Shown: positions 35,071 to 43,598, counted from the first letter of the stretch. The stretch: DNA of 64,000 nucleotides from Pseudomonas sp. CFBP 13711 (GCF_014842265.1 NZ_JACYVI010000002.1:62001-126000), one strand, 5' to 3'. Numbers and translations: made by a program. Notes: generated by a model not told the origin, from the letters alone.

Positions 35071-35844
35071 TTAGTCTTTGATGACTTTGAAGAATTTGGT
35101 CGCATTCTCGAAAAACACCTGAGAGTGACACTGCGGATCTATTGCCTTGGCGCACGCGGCGACATAGTGTGGATAGTCGACAGATGGCCATCCGGAGCCG
35201 AAGATGAGCCTGTCCGGCTTGTCGGTGTAGTCGAGCATCCATCTGATGGGCTGGATCATCAATTTGTCCAGCTTCGCTGGAGAGACTTGGCTCAATGGCC
35301 CTTCGACGATTGAGCTGATATCGAGCCATACATTATTATTTTTTGCTGCGACAACTGCCGCGTCGGTAAACCATGGGTTGCCGCTGTGCACCAAAAGAAA
35401 ACTCACCTGTGGATGGTCGACGATGACCTCGTCCATACTCAACGGATGAGCGTACTTGAGCTTGGAACGATGCCAACCAGTGTCGCCAGTATGTAGGAGC
35501 ACTGGGACATTAAACTCGTGGGCGAGCGAGTACAGCCGCATGAGTCTGGGGTCGTCGGCATAGACAGGCATGAATCCCAAATTGATTTTGATCGCCACGT
35601 AAACGCCGCTTACTAACCCCTGCACCAAAGAATCGTGACACCAATCAGGCTTGGCAATGACCGCGCATCTGCCCACGCCCAGCGTCTGTAACGTCTGGGT
35701 GTTGCAAGCGGGTGCGTGCGAGTCTGTTATAGATGCACGAATATCGAATCGCGACTTCAGAGCCTTGAACGTCTCTAGATCGCCAGCCGTGGCAAACTCG
35801 GTATGCACATGTGCGTCGAAAATTGGTCCGGAATAATTGCTCAT
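35071..35844 (-). CDS. Amidohydrolase-2 family TIM-barrel protein
   Basis: 257 residues with the metal-binding HxH in IFDAHVHTEF near the N-terminus, a second histidine in LLHTGDTGWH, HSGNPW in the next barrel strand and FGSGWPSVDYP at the C-terminal strand where the catalytic Asp usually lies (FGSDWP in relatives; here Ser-Gly replaces Ser-Asp). Family members hydrolyse or decarboxylate small ring compounds. The Asp-to-Gly change may mean altered or lost hydrolytic chemistry. It sits 62 bp after the second ABC permease and 9 bp before the M28 gene. Confidence 0.82.
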   Translation of the reverse strand: MSNYSGPIFDAHVHTEFATAGDLETFKALKSRFDIRASITDSHAPACNTQTLQTLGVGRCAVIAKPDWCHDSLVQGLVSGVYVAIKINLGFMPVYADDPRLMRLYSLAHEFNVPVLLHTGDTGWHRSKLKYAHPLSMDEVIVDHPQVSFLLVHSGNPWFTDAAVVAAKNNNVWLDISSIVEGPLSQVSPAKLDKLMIQPIRWMLDYTDKPDRLIFGSGWPSVDYPHYVAACAKAIDPQCHSQVFFENATKFFKVIKD

Positions 35845-35906
35845 CGAAAACTTCCCTGTGAGTCGATCATTACCAAGGCGTTCTAATTCTGCCGTGTCTC
35901 GAAACG

Positions 35907-36695
35907 CTAGCTACTTGCACTGCTGTAGGATCTGAGGGCAAAAAGCCAAAACACTCGGGAAAGGCAAAGAAACGCCACCGCGAATAAAAGCGCGCCCATA
36001 ACAGCCTGCCATTCGACCAGCCCCATAGCCGCAGCTACCGGCACATTGGAGACGAAATATACCGGAACGAGGAACGTCAAAACCGTGCGAATTGTTTGTG
36101 GGAAAGCCGTTACGGGGAACCGTGCGATCTCCATCAAGGTGTAACTGATGATCCAGACGTCACCGATTTTTACGAACCATATCGACAAGGTGCAGGTTAT
36201 TAAGAATAGCGAGTAAAAAATTGCGACTCCCGCAGCCATAAGCCCGACGAAGGCCATCAGATTGCCTATCCCCAGAGTACCCTCGCTTTGCATGGCGTAA
36301 ATCACTACCGCTCCACCAATCAATACGCGCGGTAATTCCCAAAGGCTTATCTTGGAACAGGAGACCAGAAATTGGCTGTCGACCGGGCGCACAAGCAGAT
36401 AATCTAAGTCTCCGGTACGTACCTGTTCCGAAAGAGCGTGCAGGCTTGGAAACAACCAGACCTCAAGTAAGCCCTCCAGTATTAGAGCCACACCGAACAG
36501 TGCCAGCACTTGGTATAGGTTCCAGCCGCCCAAGCTGCCAACTTCGGTGAACATGGCATCAAGGAAGTACAGAGCCAGAAGCATCCCAACCACAGTATTC
36601 AACGCGTTGGTAAGGGCATTAATGCGAAACTCCAGTTCGGCGAGCATTGAGTGCCTGATCAATGCGAATAGAACTTTCAATGTTCTAAGTCTCAT
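35907..36695 (-). CDS. ABC-2 type exporter permease, second subunit
   Basis: From ATG 36695, overlapping the previous stop as ATGA, it is 262 residues with six hydrophobic helices. It fits the uncharacterised ABC-2 permease family usually encoded beside a partner permease and a 325-residue ATPase, as here. Expected to form the transmembrane channel as a heterodimer with the product of 36692-37495. Substrate unknown; the operon suggests the modified peptide or a derived metabolite. Confidence 0.85.
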   Translation of the reverse strand: MRLRTLKVLFALIRHSMLAELEFRINALTNALNTVVGMLLALYFLDAMFTEVGSLGGWNLYQVLALFGVALILEGLLEVWLFPSLHALSEQVRTGDLDYLLVRPVDSQFLVSCSKISLWELPRVLIGGAVVIYAMQSEGTLGIGNLMAFVGLMAAGVAIFYSLFLITCTLSIWFVKIGDVWIISYTLMEIARFPVTAFPQTIRTVLTFLVPVYFVSNVPVAAAMGLVEWQAVMGALLFAVAFLCLSRVFWLFALRSYSSASS

Positions 36696-37495
36696 ATGCC
36701 TGCTCCGGAATACTGCTTCAAGCCCCGTCGCCATAGGCCCCGGCGAAATGCGACCAGCATCACCACCCAGAACAACTGAACCGCAAATCCATATAACAGG
36801 TCGACACCGACAACCTTGCCGATCAATACCTTGACGGGAAAATCCAGCGACGCGGAAAACGGCAGCATCGCCACCAGGTATCTTGAGGTCTCAGGAAACA
36901 AATCGACGGGAATCAGCATACCGCCCAGGACGGTGTACATTGACCAGACCATCGCATCCAGAGCAAGGGAGTTCGCCATCCAGAATGCCAGCAGCCCGAC
37001 ACAGTAATAGATATGAAAAATGATGATCCAAGCGAGGATGAGCGAGATTAGGAAGAAAGGCATTCGCCAGGCAATAGCCGTCAGGTCGATGGCGAACATC
37101 GCGGCACCAACACAGAACACCGTCACTACGATCGGCGCGCGAACCAGCATCTGCCCCAAATGCTCAGCCACATGAAACCAGAATGGTGCGACCGGTTTAA
37201 GTAGGCGGCTCGACAGGGTTCCTTGGCGTATCTCATCGTTGAGAACGAAGATGACCCAGACTGCAGTCAGTTGCCTGACCAAGTAGATACCCAGAAAATA
37301 CGCCACAAAATCATTTGCGGAATAGCCACCGATTACCTTTTCCCTCGAGAGCTCCCACCAGATCATCATCATGAACAGTGGTGCAACGCCGCTAATGAGC
37401 CACACGAACAACTGAGCGCGGTATACCAAGGTCACCAGCACGCTTGTACGGATTAGGCGCTTGGCGATACCAGACCAAGAAACTAGAGTGAGCAT
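36692..37495 (-). CDS. ABC-2 type exporter permease, first subunit
   Basis: 267 residues, about six membrane helices, starting MLTLVSWSGIAKRLIRTSVL. The start overlaps the ATPase stop by 1 bp (TGATG) and the end overlaps the next permease, so all three exporter genes are translationally coupled. Confidence 0.85.
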   Translation of the reverse strand: MLTLVSWSGIAKRLIRTSVLVTLVYRAQLFVWLISGVAPLFMMMIWWELSREKVIGGYSANDFVAYFLGIYLVRQLTAVWVIFVLNDEIRQGTLSSRLLKPVAPFWFHVAEHLGQMLVRAPIVVTVFCVGAAMFAIDLTAIAWRMPFFLISLILAWIIIFHIYYCVGLLAFWMANSLALDAMVWSMYTVLGGMLIPVDLFPETSRYLVAMLPFSASLDFPVKVLIGKVVGVDLLYGFAVQLFWVVMLVAFRRGLWRRGLKQYSGAGI

Positions 37496-38481
37496 CAGGC
37501 ATGCTCCTTTGGCAATAGTAAGCGCGGGAATGCCTGCTCCAAGGACGGGCTCTGAATCGAGATGTCTGTCACCGGAAAGCTGGTCAGCAGCTGAGCTAGG
37601 GTGTTAGCGAACTGCTCCTCTGCTACCAGCAGTTCAGCGCTTTCGCTGTCCAGGTTAATCAACTTGCCATAAGCAGCGAGTTCTTCGCTCTCGACCGTGC
37701 GGGAAAAGCGCAGGCTGACCCGCCGCTCATTTACATGTGCTTTCACCAGCGCATGCCGGCCACCGTCGAATACTACATGGCCGTGATCAAGCACAATAAC
37801 CCGGTTGGCCAATGCCTCGATGTCCGCCATGTAATGGGAGGTAAGGATGATCGTTGCACCAAATTTCCGATTGTAGTCGGCAAGGAATTCACGAATCGCG
37901 ACTTGCATTTCTAGGTCTAGGCCAATGGTCGGTTCGTCAAGAAACAGAACGCTCGGGCGATGAAGCAATGAAAGGATAAGCTCACACTTCATCCGCTCAC
38001 CCAGGGACAGTTTTCTAACCGGACGACGAATGATGTCATCCGCCGACAGCAGCGTACACAACTCGTCGATCCGCCTTCTGCACTCGATAGGCGGAATATC
38101 GTAAATGGCGCCATGCAAGTGAAAGGACTCCAAAGCGGGGAGGTCCCAGGTCAGTTGTTGCTTTTGCCCCATGACCAGTGCGATTGATTTAAGGAATTCC
38201 GCTCTTCTTTTGAAAGGGTCGTGGCCAAGCACCGATAAGTGCCCGCCGCTAGGTCGTACAATGCCCGAAAGCATTTTCAACGTCGTCGTTTTACCCGCCC
38301 CGTTACCGCCGAGAAAGCCTACGACCTCACCGGCCTCGATTGAAAAGGAGACGTCCTGCACTGCGGGGATATATGCCTTCTCACGACGAAAATATCCGAG
38401 CAAGCTGCGCGAATGGCCGTCACGGGCGCGGTATACTTCGTATACTTTGCTGATATCACACAGCTCAATTGCTTTTGACAT
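37495..38481 (-). CDS. ABC exporter ATP-binding protein
   Basis: 328 residues. Walker A GGNGAGKTT, Q-loop MGQKQQLTWD, signature LSLGERMKCELILSLL, Walker B VLFLDEPTIGLDLEM, and switch His in TSHYMADIEAL. The C-terminal 90 residues form the extra domain of this ATPase group. It energises the two downstream permeases. Self-protection by efflux or secretion of the operon product is the likely role. Confidence 0.92.
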   Translation of the reverse strand: MSKAIELCDISKVYEVYRARDGHSRSLLGYFRREKAYIPAVQDVSFSIEAGEVVGFLGGNGAGKTTTLKMLSGIVRPSGGHLSVLGHDPFKRRAEFLKSIALVMGQKQQLTWDLPALESFHLHGAIYDIPPIECRRRIDELCTLLSADDIIRRPVRKLSLGERMKCELILSLLHRPSVLFLDEPTIGLDLEMQVAIREFLADYNRKFGATIILTSHYMADIEALANRVIVLDHGHVVFDGGRHALVKAHVNERRVSLRFSRTVESEELAAYGKLINLDSESAELLVAEEQFANTLAQLLTSFPVTDISIQSPSLEQAFPRLLLPKEHA

Positions 38482-38562
38482 ACCTCTCCTTGAAATTTCG
38501 CATTCCAGTCATCCAAAACGCCAGGCAAGCGCATGGCGCGCGATGATATTTGCTTGCAATAT

Positions 38563-39396
38563 TTACTGGCTGCGGGCCAAAAGCCGTGCCTGATGCCACT
38601 CAGGGTCCAAACCTGTGCAAAGCACAAGACAGAACGATGGTGCGAGCTGCGACTGCGCCAGCAAACCTACGCCCGCCACTTCATCCAATATGAAGTCGGC
38701 CGCCTTAAGCATAGACATTGTCCGGTCCAAGTTGATCGTAGCCATATGTACTAGGCACGATGCTTGGGACAGAACCAACGGTCCATCGTAGCGTGGCGCA
38801 TGGCTATTTAGAAAAGCCAGCCACTGATGTCCGATGGTAAAGCCCCCCTCTTTCATTGCACTCGCGCCTGTAAGTGCGCCGAGGCTGGTGAGGTAATGAT
38901 GTTGCTCCAGCTCAGGCAGGTTGCAGCACAGCGACACCGCGATGATCGCAAACAAGCCATTGTCTGGTACTCGAAGAGTAAGATCTCCACCGATGCCGCG
39001 TAGGTATTCTATCAGCGACACTCTCACGTCTTCCCCGCAGCGAGTAGGTAAGTGTGTGATCAACCACGCTGGTTCATCGTCCCCTAGCGGTGACTTCTCT
39101 ATTATTTCCAGAGCCTCACGCTGCAAGATTGGCAAGCTTTCAACCTCTGCCACTAGATCCTTTGAACAGAGCCAGATCGAGCAAGAGCTTTCGTAGTGCT
39201 CCCTGCCAGGGCGCGAGCCATCAGAGCAAAATTCTAAATAACCCCCAGTAACTCTGAAGAAGGCGCTGATCCGGCCATCGCTATGGTGCACTCGTCGGGT
39301 GTGCTCCATGAAACCGGCACGTACCATCTGCTCGATTACATCATTGAGCTGGTCTGTTGGTACCAGGTAGACGATATGATCCAGGCGCGATATCAC
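38563..39396 (-). CDS. VOC/glyoxalase-like protein, two-lobe
   Basis: The start is GTG at 39396, preceded by GGAGGGG at 4-bp spacing, giving 277 residues (VISRLDHIVYLVPTDQLNDV). The N-terminal half is a VOC-type module (strand LDHIVYLV, GGYLEFCSD). The second half is a more diverged module ending LAPSFCLVLCTGLDPEWHQ. No clear catalytic metal triad can be assigned. It may be an enzyme or a binding protein for the operon product. Confidence 0.6.
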   Translation of the reverse strand: MISRLDHIVYLVPTDQLNDVIEQMVRAGFMEHTRRVHHSDGRISAFFRVTGGYLEFCSDGSRPGREHYESSCSIWLCSKDLVAEVESLPILQREALEIIEKSPLGDDEPAWLITHLPTRCGEDVRVSLIEYLRGIGGDLTLRVPDNGLFAIIAVSLCCNLPELEQHHYLTSLGALTGASAMKEGGFTIGHQWLAFLNSHAPRYDGPLVLSQASCLVHMATINLDRTMSMLKAADFILDEVAGVGLLAQSQLAPSFCLVLCTGLDPEWHQARLLARSQ

Positions 39397-39456
39397 CAGT
39401 CCCCTCCTTAATTGCGGGCAACCCATCAAAGGAGCTATAACTTCGCCCTGCTTCGG

Positions 39457-40104
39457 TTACTCATGAACAATTTCCGATGGACTTCGTCCTCGCGTACAGA
39501 GGGTCAGACCGTGCTCGTGAACGCCACCGCTTTTTATTTCTTGTGTAACCCCTTGCAAACCCACAGCCTTAAATGCGTCCAGGTAACGGCTTTGCGGCCA
39601 ACGTGTAAGCTTCACGCCTAGCTCCTCCGACCAGTCTCGCGATTCTTCACTCTCTTCGTAATAGTCCACCATGACGATCAGTTCACCGCCAGGCGCGAGT
39701 AGGCCTGAGGCTTTTTTGATTGCGGCGGAAATGTCTTGGAAGTAATAGAACACCTCCATAGAAAAGATCAGGTCGAATTTCACGTCTTTCGGTGCATGCC
39801 AGTTCAGAAAGCTTCCGACATCAATGGAGACGTTGTCCAAGTCCTGAACTCTAGCGGCGCTCATGTTCGCCATTTCCTGGCTGAGCTCCACCGCCCGGAC
39901 TCTGCCGTTGGCGAACTTTAATCTGGCTATGTACTCGAGTGCATAACCATTGCCCGGCCCAATTTCTAGATACCAGCCTTCACTAGGCGTCAGTGCAGAC
40001 AATACTGGCTCGACGCGAGCCCAATGTTCTCGGGCCATATCCACAGCCCCATCTTCGATTGCCCATTCGTCGAAAAGCGCTTCGACTTCCAGTTCGTGAC
40101 TCAT
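39457..40104 (-). CDS. Class I SAM-dependent methyltransferase
   Basis: From ATG 40104 (AGGAG 8 bp upstream) it is 215 residues. Motif I is YLEIGPGNGYALEYIA, motif II acidic residue in VRAVELSQEM, motif IV FDLIFSMEVFYYFQD, and post-motif LAPGGELIVMVDYYEE. A small-molecule or peptide methyltransferase of the UbiE-like fold. In this operon it may methylate the precursor peptide or a metabolite. The substrate cannot be predicted. Confidence 0.87.
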   Translation of the reverse strand: MSHELEVEALFDEWAIEDGAVDMAREHWARVEPVLSALTPSEGWYLEIGPGNGYALEYIARLKFANGRVRAVELSQEMANMSAARVQDLDNVSIDVGSFLNWHAPKDVKFDLIFSMEVFYYFQDISAAIKKASGLLAPGGELIVMVDYYEESEESRDWSEELGVKLTRWPQSRYLDAFKAVGLQGVTQEIKSGGVHEHGLTLCTRGRSPSEIVHE

Positions 40105-40140
40105 CCGATACTCCTGTTTGCTGCAAGGATTCAACCCTTA

Positions 40141-41286
40141 CTAGGGGACCCATTGATAAAAATGCACTGCATTACGATGCGAGCCGATCACTAGATGGCC
40201 ATCGTCCGTCAGCAACGGCGAAGAATGAAAGCCTCCCCTGTGTTCGAGGCACCACAGAGTCTCTCCTGTGTGTTGTGCGAGACAATGCAGACGCTCATCG
40301 GTGCCTACAAACAACGCATCGCCACTTGGAAGCACAGTAAAGGGCGTGTACCTAAACTCGCACTTTAGGTTTACCCGCCACAGCACTTCCAGTGTTTGAA
40401 GGTCAATACCGTGAACATACCCATCGTTGCTGCCGACATACGCCACCCCCTGGGGGGACAGGCTCGGGCATGAAACTACGAAGCCGTCCGTTGTGAATTG
40501 CTTGAGAACTTCACCGTTTCTAGTATCAAATACAATAATTTTTCCATCTATTTCTGTGCCAATGATTCCACGCCCAGAGGGATAATCGATCGCCGCAGTC
40601 CCTTCGAACCTGCTTGTCTCGGTTATTCTCCAACGCTCTTCGCCTGTTGGACTTAAGCACATCAGAATATTGTCCGTGCCCACAATGATGTTGCCGTCCG
40701 CGTTCAGCGCCGGTGAGCTATAAAGGTCATCCTCGACCTGTTCGTCGAACGATCGCTTCCATAATAATGTGCCGGTGGCGAGGTCAAGAGCGTAAAGCGT
40801 GTGGTCATAGCTGCCTGCGTACACAATGTTCTTCGCACAGTCGATTGTCGCACTCGCATGAAACGCCCCTTGTGCCTCAAAGGTCCAGAGACATTGGCCT
40901 TCACGGCTTATCCGACGCAATACATAATCTTCGCAGCCCACGACGAAGCTGCCATCTTCAGATACAGCTGGGGAGCTATAAACCGGGCCTTGAGTGGTAA
41001 AGCGCCAAAGGCTTGCGCCATCACTCAGGCGCACGCATTGCAGGCTATTGTCCCAACAACCAAATACAATACGATCATCCGCGATTCGGCATGGAATGCT
41101 CCATACCCTTTCTTCGCAGGAAATAGTGCGCTGATAAGAGGGTGGCAATTGCCAGTCCACTGACGAGGTATTTCGCCATGGGCGGTGACAGCGAAGCGCC
41201 TGATTATTCTTGTACCAAGTGGTCTGCAAGTGCTTTGCGTAATCCGCCTCTGCGCTCCGGCCCAGGAATTTTTCATCCATCAACAT
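40141..41286 (-). CDS. PQQ-type beta-propeller protein
   Basis: 381 residues built of about seven repeats with the PQQ-propeller signature (GASLWRFTTQGPVYSSPAVS, LYALDLATGTLLWKRSF, VHGIDLQTLEVLWRVNL, and so on). There is no signal peptide, so it is probably cytoplasmic, unlike the periplasmic PQQ dehydrogenases, and probably acts as a scaffold or binding protein. Its start overlaps the VOC gene stop. No PQQ biosynthesis genes are present. Confidence 0.82.
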   Translation of the reverse strand: MLMDEKFLGRSAEADYAKHLQTTWYKNNQALRCHRPWRNTSSVDWQLPPSYQRTISCEERVWSIPCRIADDRIVFGCWDNSLQCVRLSDGASLWRFTTQGPVYSSPAVSEDGSFVVGCEDYVLRRISREGQCLWTFEAQGAFHASATIDCAKNIVYAGSYDHTLYALDLATGTLLWKRSFDEQVEDDLYSSPALNADGNIIVGTDNILMCLSPTGEERWRITETSRFEGTAAIDYPSGRGIIGTEIDGKIIVFDTRNGEVLKQFTTDGFVVSCPSLSPQGVAYVGSNDGYVHGIDLQTLEVLWRVNLKCEFRYTPFTVLPSGDALFVGTDERLHCLAQHTGETLWCLEHRGGFHSSPLLTDDGHLVIGSHRNAVHFYQWVP

Positions 41287-41714
41287 AGTATCCGTCCGGC
41301 CGGCTCAATGCCGCCGCCATATTTTTCGGATATTTCGACCTTGTAGCCATTCGGGTCTAGAAAATAAACAGAGCGAGAGGAGTGGTAGTTAACCTCATAA
41401 TCAGGAAGTAATTTGACGCCATGGTCGCGCAGCTGTGACAGAACACTATCAAAGTCTTTAACCAAAATTCCAAAATGGGTTATTTCCAGACCGTCATTTT
41501 TTACGCCACGACCTTCGGCATATTCGTGCATACATAAATAAAGTGCTTGGTTGGTACCGATTACCATCCAGCGCGTAAATGCGCGAATACCTACTTCTTT
41601 AACTTCAAAGCCAAATACTCGCGCATAAAAATCTAGGCTTTCCTCAATATTTGCAACGTCGAGTTGAATATGATCGACACCCAAAATATTGATTTTATCA
41701 AGCGGTGTACTCAT
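41280..41714 (-). CDS. VOC-family enzyme
   Basis: 144 residues, single VOC fold: ILGVDHIQLDVANIEESLDF (metal His), LEITHFGILVKD (second His), and VYFLDPNGYKVEISEKYGG (closing Glu). All ligands of a glyoxalase/dioxygenase-type metal site are present, so catalytic activity is plausible. It overlaps both neighbours (ATGA with the upstream gene). Confidence 0.85.
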   Translation of the reverse strand: MSTPLDKINILGVDHIQLDVANIEESLDFYARVFGFEVKEVGIRAFTRWMVIGTNQALYLCMHEYAEGRGVKNDGLEITHFGILVKDFDSVLSQLRDHGVKLLPDYEVNYHSSRSVYFLDPNGYKVEISEKYGGGIEPAGRILC

Positions 41715-42964
41715 CGGATCATCTCCCGATATTCTTCCGTCATCAGCCCGGCCGCTTCCCAGTCGTCAATGTAAGACTTGAAGAAAGACATGTGCTCGGG
41801 TAGATGCGCACGTGCCACTCCATATCCGGAAATTCCAGCTGATATGTTTGTAGCATCCAGTAAAAGAGTATTTTTAAACGCATCCAGTGCCAGGTCAAAC
41901 TTCCCAAGTTGCTGGTTACAAGCGCCGATCATGTACTGAGAGTAAGTCCGTCGCGGGAAACCGATATCGTAAGCCTCCTGAAAACGCTGAGAAGCACGCT
42001 GCCACTGCCCATCTTTCATTTCCACCTCTGCGGCTTCATGATAGGAAATGCTCCAGTGTGGATCGAAGTGAATCAGTTCTTCCGCTACTTCCCTGGCATT
42101 CTCAACATCTCGGGCAACGTAGAGCATTTCCTTCAGCTTCGACTCGTAGACGGTCTTGCGTGCTTCTCTCGCAGGGATACTTCGTCCCTTTTCGCTGTTA
42201 ATTACCGCCTCGGCATAGTTTTCCGCTAGCAGCATGTATTGCCGCGTGGCCGAGATATCACCTTTAGCAGCAGGCACCATGGCCAATCCGCGATAAAACG
42301 AAGAAAGTGAAACCAGATCAACCGGTTCGTAGCTCGATGCTATTTGCTTAGCAGCTGCCTCACCGGTGTCAATGAACCACCTATTCAATTCGTCATTGAT
42401 CGCGTTGCCTTTCAGTTTCCAGACAATAGCCTGCGAGCATACGTCCAACACCCTAGCGGGGGCTGTTTGATTTGATTGTATGAGCGCTCTTAGCGCGGTG
42501 AAATCTTCTTGATGTGATGAAGTGATTTCTAGGCGATTCTGAATGGCAAACCGGGTGAGATGGTAGGTCAACCGTTGATCGGGGAAGAGTCTCTCATACG
42601 GTACCTTCGCCAGCACTTCATTGGCGAAGCGGTACCTGCAGCTGGCGGCCAAACATTGGGCCAAGCTAAGCATCTGTACGGGGGGCGCCCAATCCAGCAT
42701 GTCCGCCAGCCACTTAACTTTGGCCACCGGACCATCCATGGGATACGAGAAATATTCGAGTTCATCAATTCCGATTGAGTGTCTTTGGGCTACCTCAAAC
42801 AGCGTTGAGGGTTCAAGCAGCTGAGGAACCCGATAAGGCACTTCGTCAAAGTTCTGTTCGGCCAAGCCTGCGCATACGGAGCGAGACCAGTTTGTCTGAT
42901 GCGCACCTGCATCTTCGTAAAAAAACACGGCGCGTGAAAATGCGTCATCCAATTTGCTGTGCAT
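41711..42964 (-). CDS. Helical-repeat (TPR-like) protein, first large gene of the peptide operon
   Basis: 417 residues, all-helical by composition. The C-terminal half has TPR-like units (WSISYHEAAEVEMKDGQWQR, YSQYMIGACNQQLGKFDLAL, then DAFKNTLLLDATNISAGISG). I find no helix-turn-helix, so it is not a classical RRNPP regulator, but TPR proteins are well-known binders of short peptides, and this gene directly follows two 18-residue peptide genes. Possible roles: peptide recognition, a scaffold for the modifying enzymes, or sensing. No named family recognised. Confidence 0.65.
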   Translation of the reverse strand: MHSKLDDAFSRAVFFYEDAGAHQTNWSRSVCAGLAEQNFDEVPYRVPQLLEPSTLFEVAQRHSIGIDELEYFSYPMDGPVAKVKWLADMLDWAPPVQMLSLAQCLAASCRYRFANEVLAKVPYERLFPDQRLTYHLTRFAIQNRLEITSSHQEDFTALRALIQSNQTAPARVLDVCSQAIVWKLKGNAINDELNRWFIDTGEAAAKQIASSYEPVDLVSLSSFYRGLAMVPAAKGDISATRQYMLLAENYAEAVINSEKGRSIPAREARKTVYESKLKEMLYVARDVENAREVAEELIHFDPHWSISYHEAAEVEMKDGQWQRASQRFQEAYDIGFPRRTYSQYMIGACNQQLGKFDLALDAFKNTLLLDATNISAGISGYGVARAHLPEHMSFFKSYIDDWEAAGLMTEEYREMIR

Positions 42965-43007
42965 ATCACTTCCCTAATGACATGTAGAAAACGTTATCGA
43001 GTTTAAA

Positions 43008-43034
43008 TACGGCCGAAGCAACGCCTCGGCCGTA
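43008..43034 (-). promoter_or_regulatory. Hairpin upstream of the TPR gene (possible leaky terminator)
   Basis: Perfect 9-bp stem TACGGCCGA/TCGGCCGTA with a 9-base loop, followed on the minus strand by TTTAAAC. The T run is too short for a strong terminator, so read-through into the operon is expected. Confidence 0.6.
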
Positions 43035-43037
43035 CCT

Positions 43038-43059
43038 CACAAGACACCGGTATCTTGTG
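43038..43059 (-). promoter_or_regulatory. Second hairpin downstream of peptide gene A
   Basis: 7-bp stem CACAAGA/TCTTGTG with an 8-base loop, 13 bp past the stop of peptide A. With the hairpin at 43008-43034 it could stabilise or attenuate the transcript so that peptide mRNA exceeds operon mRNA. Confidence 0.55.
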
Positions 43060-43071
43060 TACAGCGGACAA

Positions 43072-43128
43072 TCAGAGGATGAACAGTGCCGACAAGATTC
43101 GATTCTGTACGCTAGTGAACTTAATCAT
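43072..43128 (-). CDS. 18-residue peptide A, MIKFTSVQNRILSALFIL
   Basis: A tiny gene, ATG 43128 to TGA 43072, with AAAAGGAG 7 bp before the ATG. The product is 18 residues: a polar front (MIKFTSVQNR) and a hydrophobic end (ILSALFIL). No cysteine, no leader-type cleavage site. Sixteen of 18 residues match peptide B, while nine codons differ only synonymously. Hairpins follow the stop. It stands as the second gene of the operon ahead of the TPR protein. It could be a precursor of a modified peptide, a secreted leaderless peptide, a signal, or (less likely) a leader peptide. Pseudo-symmetry with peptide B and the conserved ribosome site make chance unlikely. Confidence 0.8.
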   Translation of the reverse strand: MIKFTSVQNRILSALFIL

Positions 43129-43152
43129 GTTGAATCTCCTTTTAGTAGTCAT

Positions 43153-43170
43153 GGATAACTCACGTTATCC
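43153..43170 (-). promoter_or_regulatory. Hairpin between the two peptide genes
   Basis: Perfect 7-bp stem GGATAAC/GTTATCC with a 4-base loop, downstream of peptide B and upstream of the ribosome binding site of peptide A. A possible processing or stability element. Confidence 0.5.
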
Positions 43171-43224
43171 GTTATTTCAGGCCTAGCCAAACAACTCTAG
43201 TTCGGTAGGCAAAAAATTACTGCT

Positions 43225-43281
43225 TCAGAGGATGAACAGCGCGGAAAGCATCCGGTTTTGTACACTATGAAATTTAATCAT
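43225..43281 (-). CDS. 18-residue peptide B, MIKFHSVQNRMLSALFIL
   Basis: ATG 43281 to TGA 43225, with GGAG 8 bp upstream. It differs from peptide A only at residue 5 (His for Thr) and 11 (Met for Ile). Codons for Lys3, Phe4, Ser6, Gln8, Asn9, Arg10, Leu12, Ser13 and Ala14 differ without changing the residue. It is the promoter-proximal gene of the operon, about 50 bp after a candidate promoter. The two copies may give a two-component product or simply raise dose. Confidence 0.8.
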   Translation of the reverse strand: MIKFHSVQNRMLSALFIL

Positions 43282-43332
43282 TTCACGATCTCCATGTGAT
43301 TTAAGGTCTGCTGCATAACTGCAGCGCTTTAA

Positions 43333-43361
43333 GATTTAGTCCCAGGCCAAAAACCAGTCAA
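43333..43361 (-). promoter_or_regulatory. Candidate sigma-70 promoter of the peptide operon
   Basis: TTGACT (43361-43356) and TAAATC (43338-43333) are separated by 17 bp, and the site lies about 50 bp upstream of peptide B. The -35 is good and the -10 is weak, which may call for an activator. Inference from sequence only. Confidence 0.45.
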
Positions 43362-43569
43362 GCCCTTCCACATAAAATTTTCCATACGCGGGGTTAACGC
43401 CGAGATTAGTTAGATTTTAGTTTTTCCCTCTATCCCATTGAGTTGCCGTGAAAAATCATAGAGGTGACAGCTTTTTGTCAGAAGGTCATATACAGCGGCA
43501 AAGCCTTTGATTTCGCGGCCTCAAGCGTAAACAGACTCTCTGAAACAATTTGTTACATTTTTTAGCTGT

Positions 43570-43598
43570 TTGACGTCTTTTCAAACGTCGGATAGGTT
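43570..43598 (+). promoter_or_regulatory. Candidate promoter of the ribosomal protection gene
   Basis: TTGACG (43570-43575), 17 bp, then TAGGTT. A short inverted repeat GACGT/ACGTC overlaps the -35. It leaves about a 100-base leader before the ATG at 43701. Confidence 0.35.

Noticed and set aside
40141..41286. PQQ-dependent dehydrogenase
   Set aside because: It has propeller repeats but no signal peptide, no quinoprotein active-site motifs and only 381 residues, so I call it a PQQ-type propeller of unknown role.
43464..43565. Possible 33-codon plus-strand GTG frame in the leader of the resistance gene
   Set aside because: Weak ribosome site, GTG start, no duplicate or similarity to support it.
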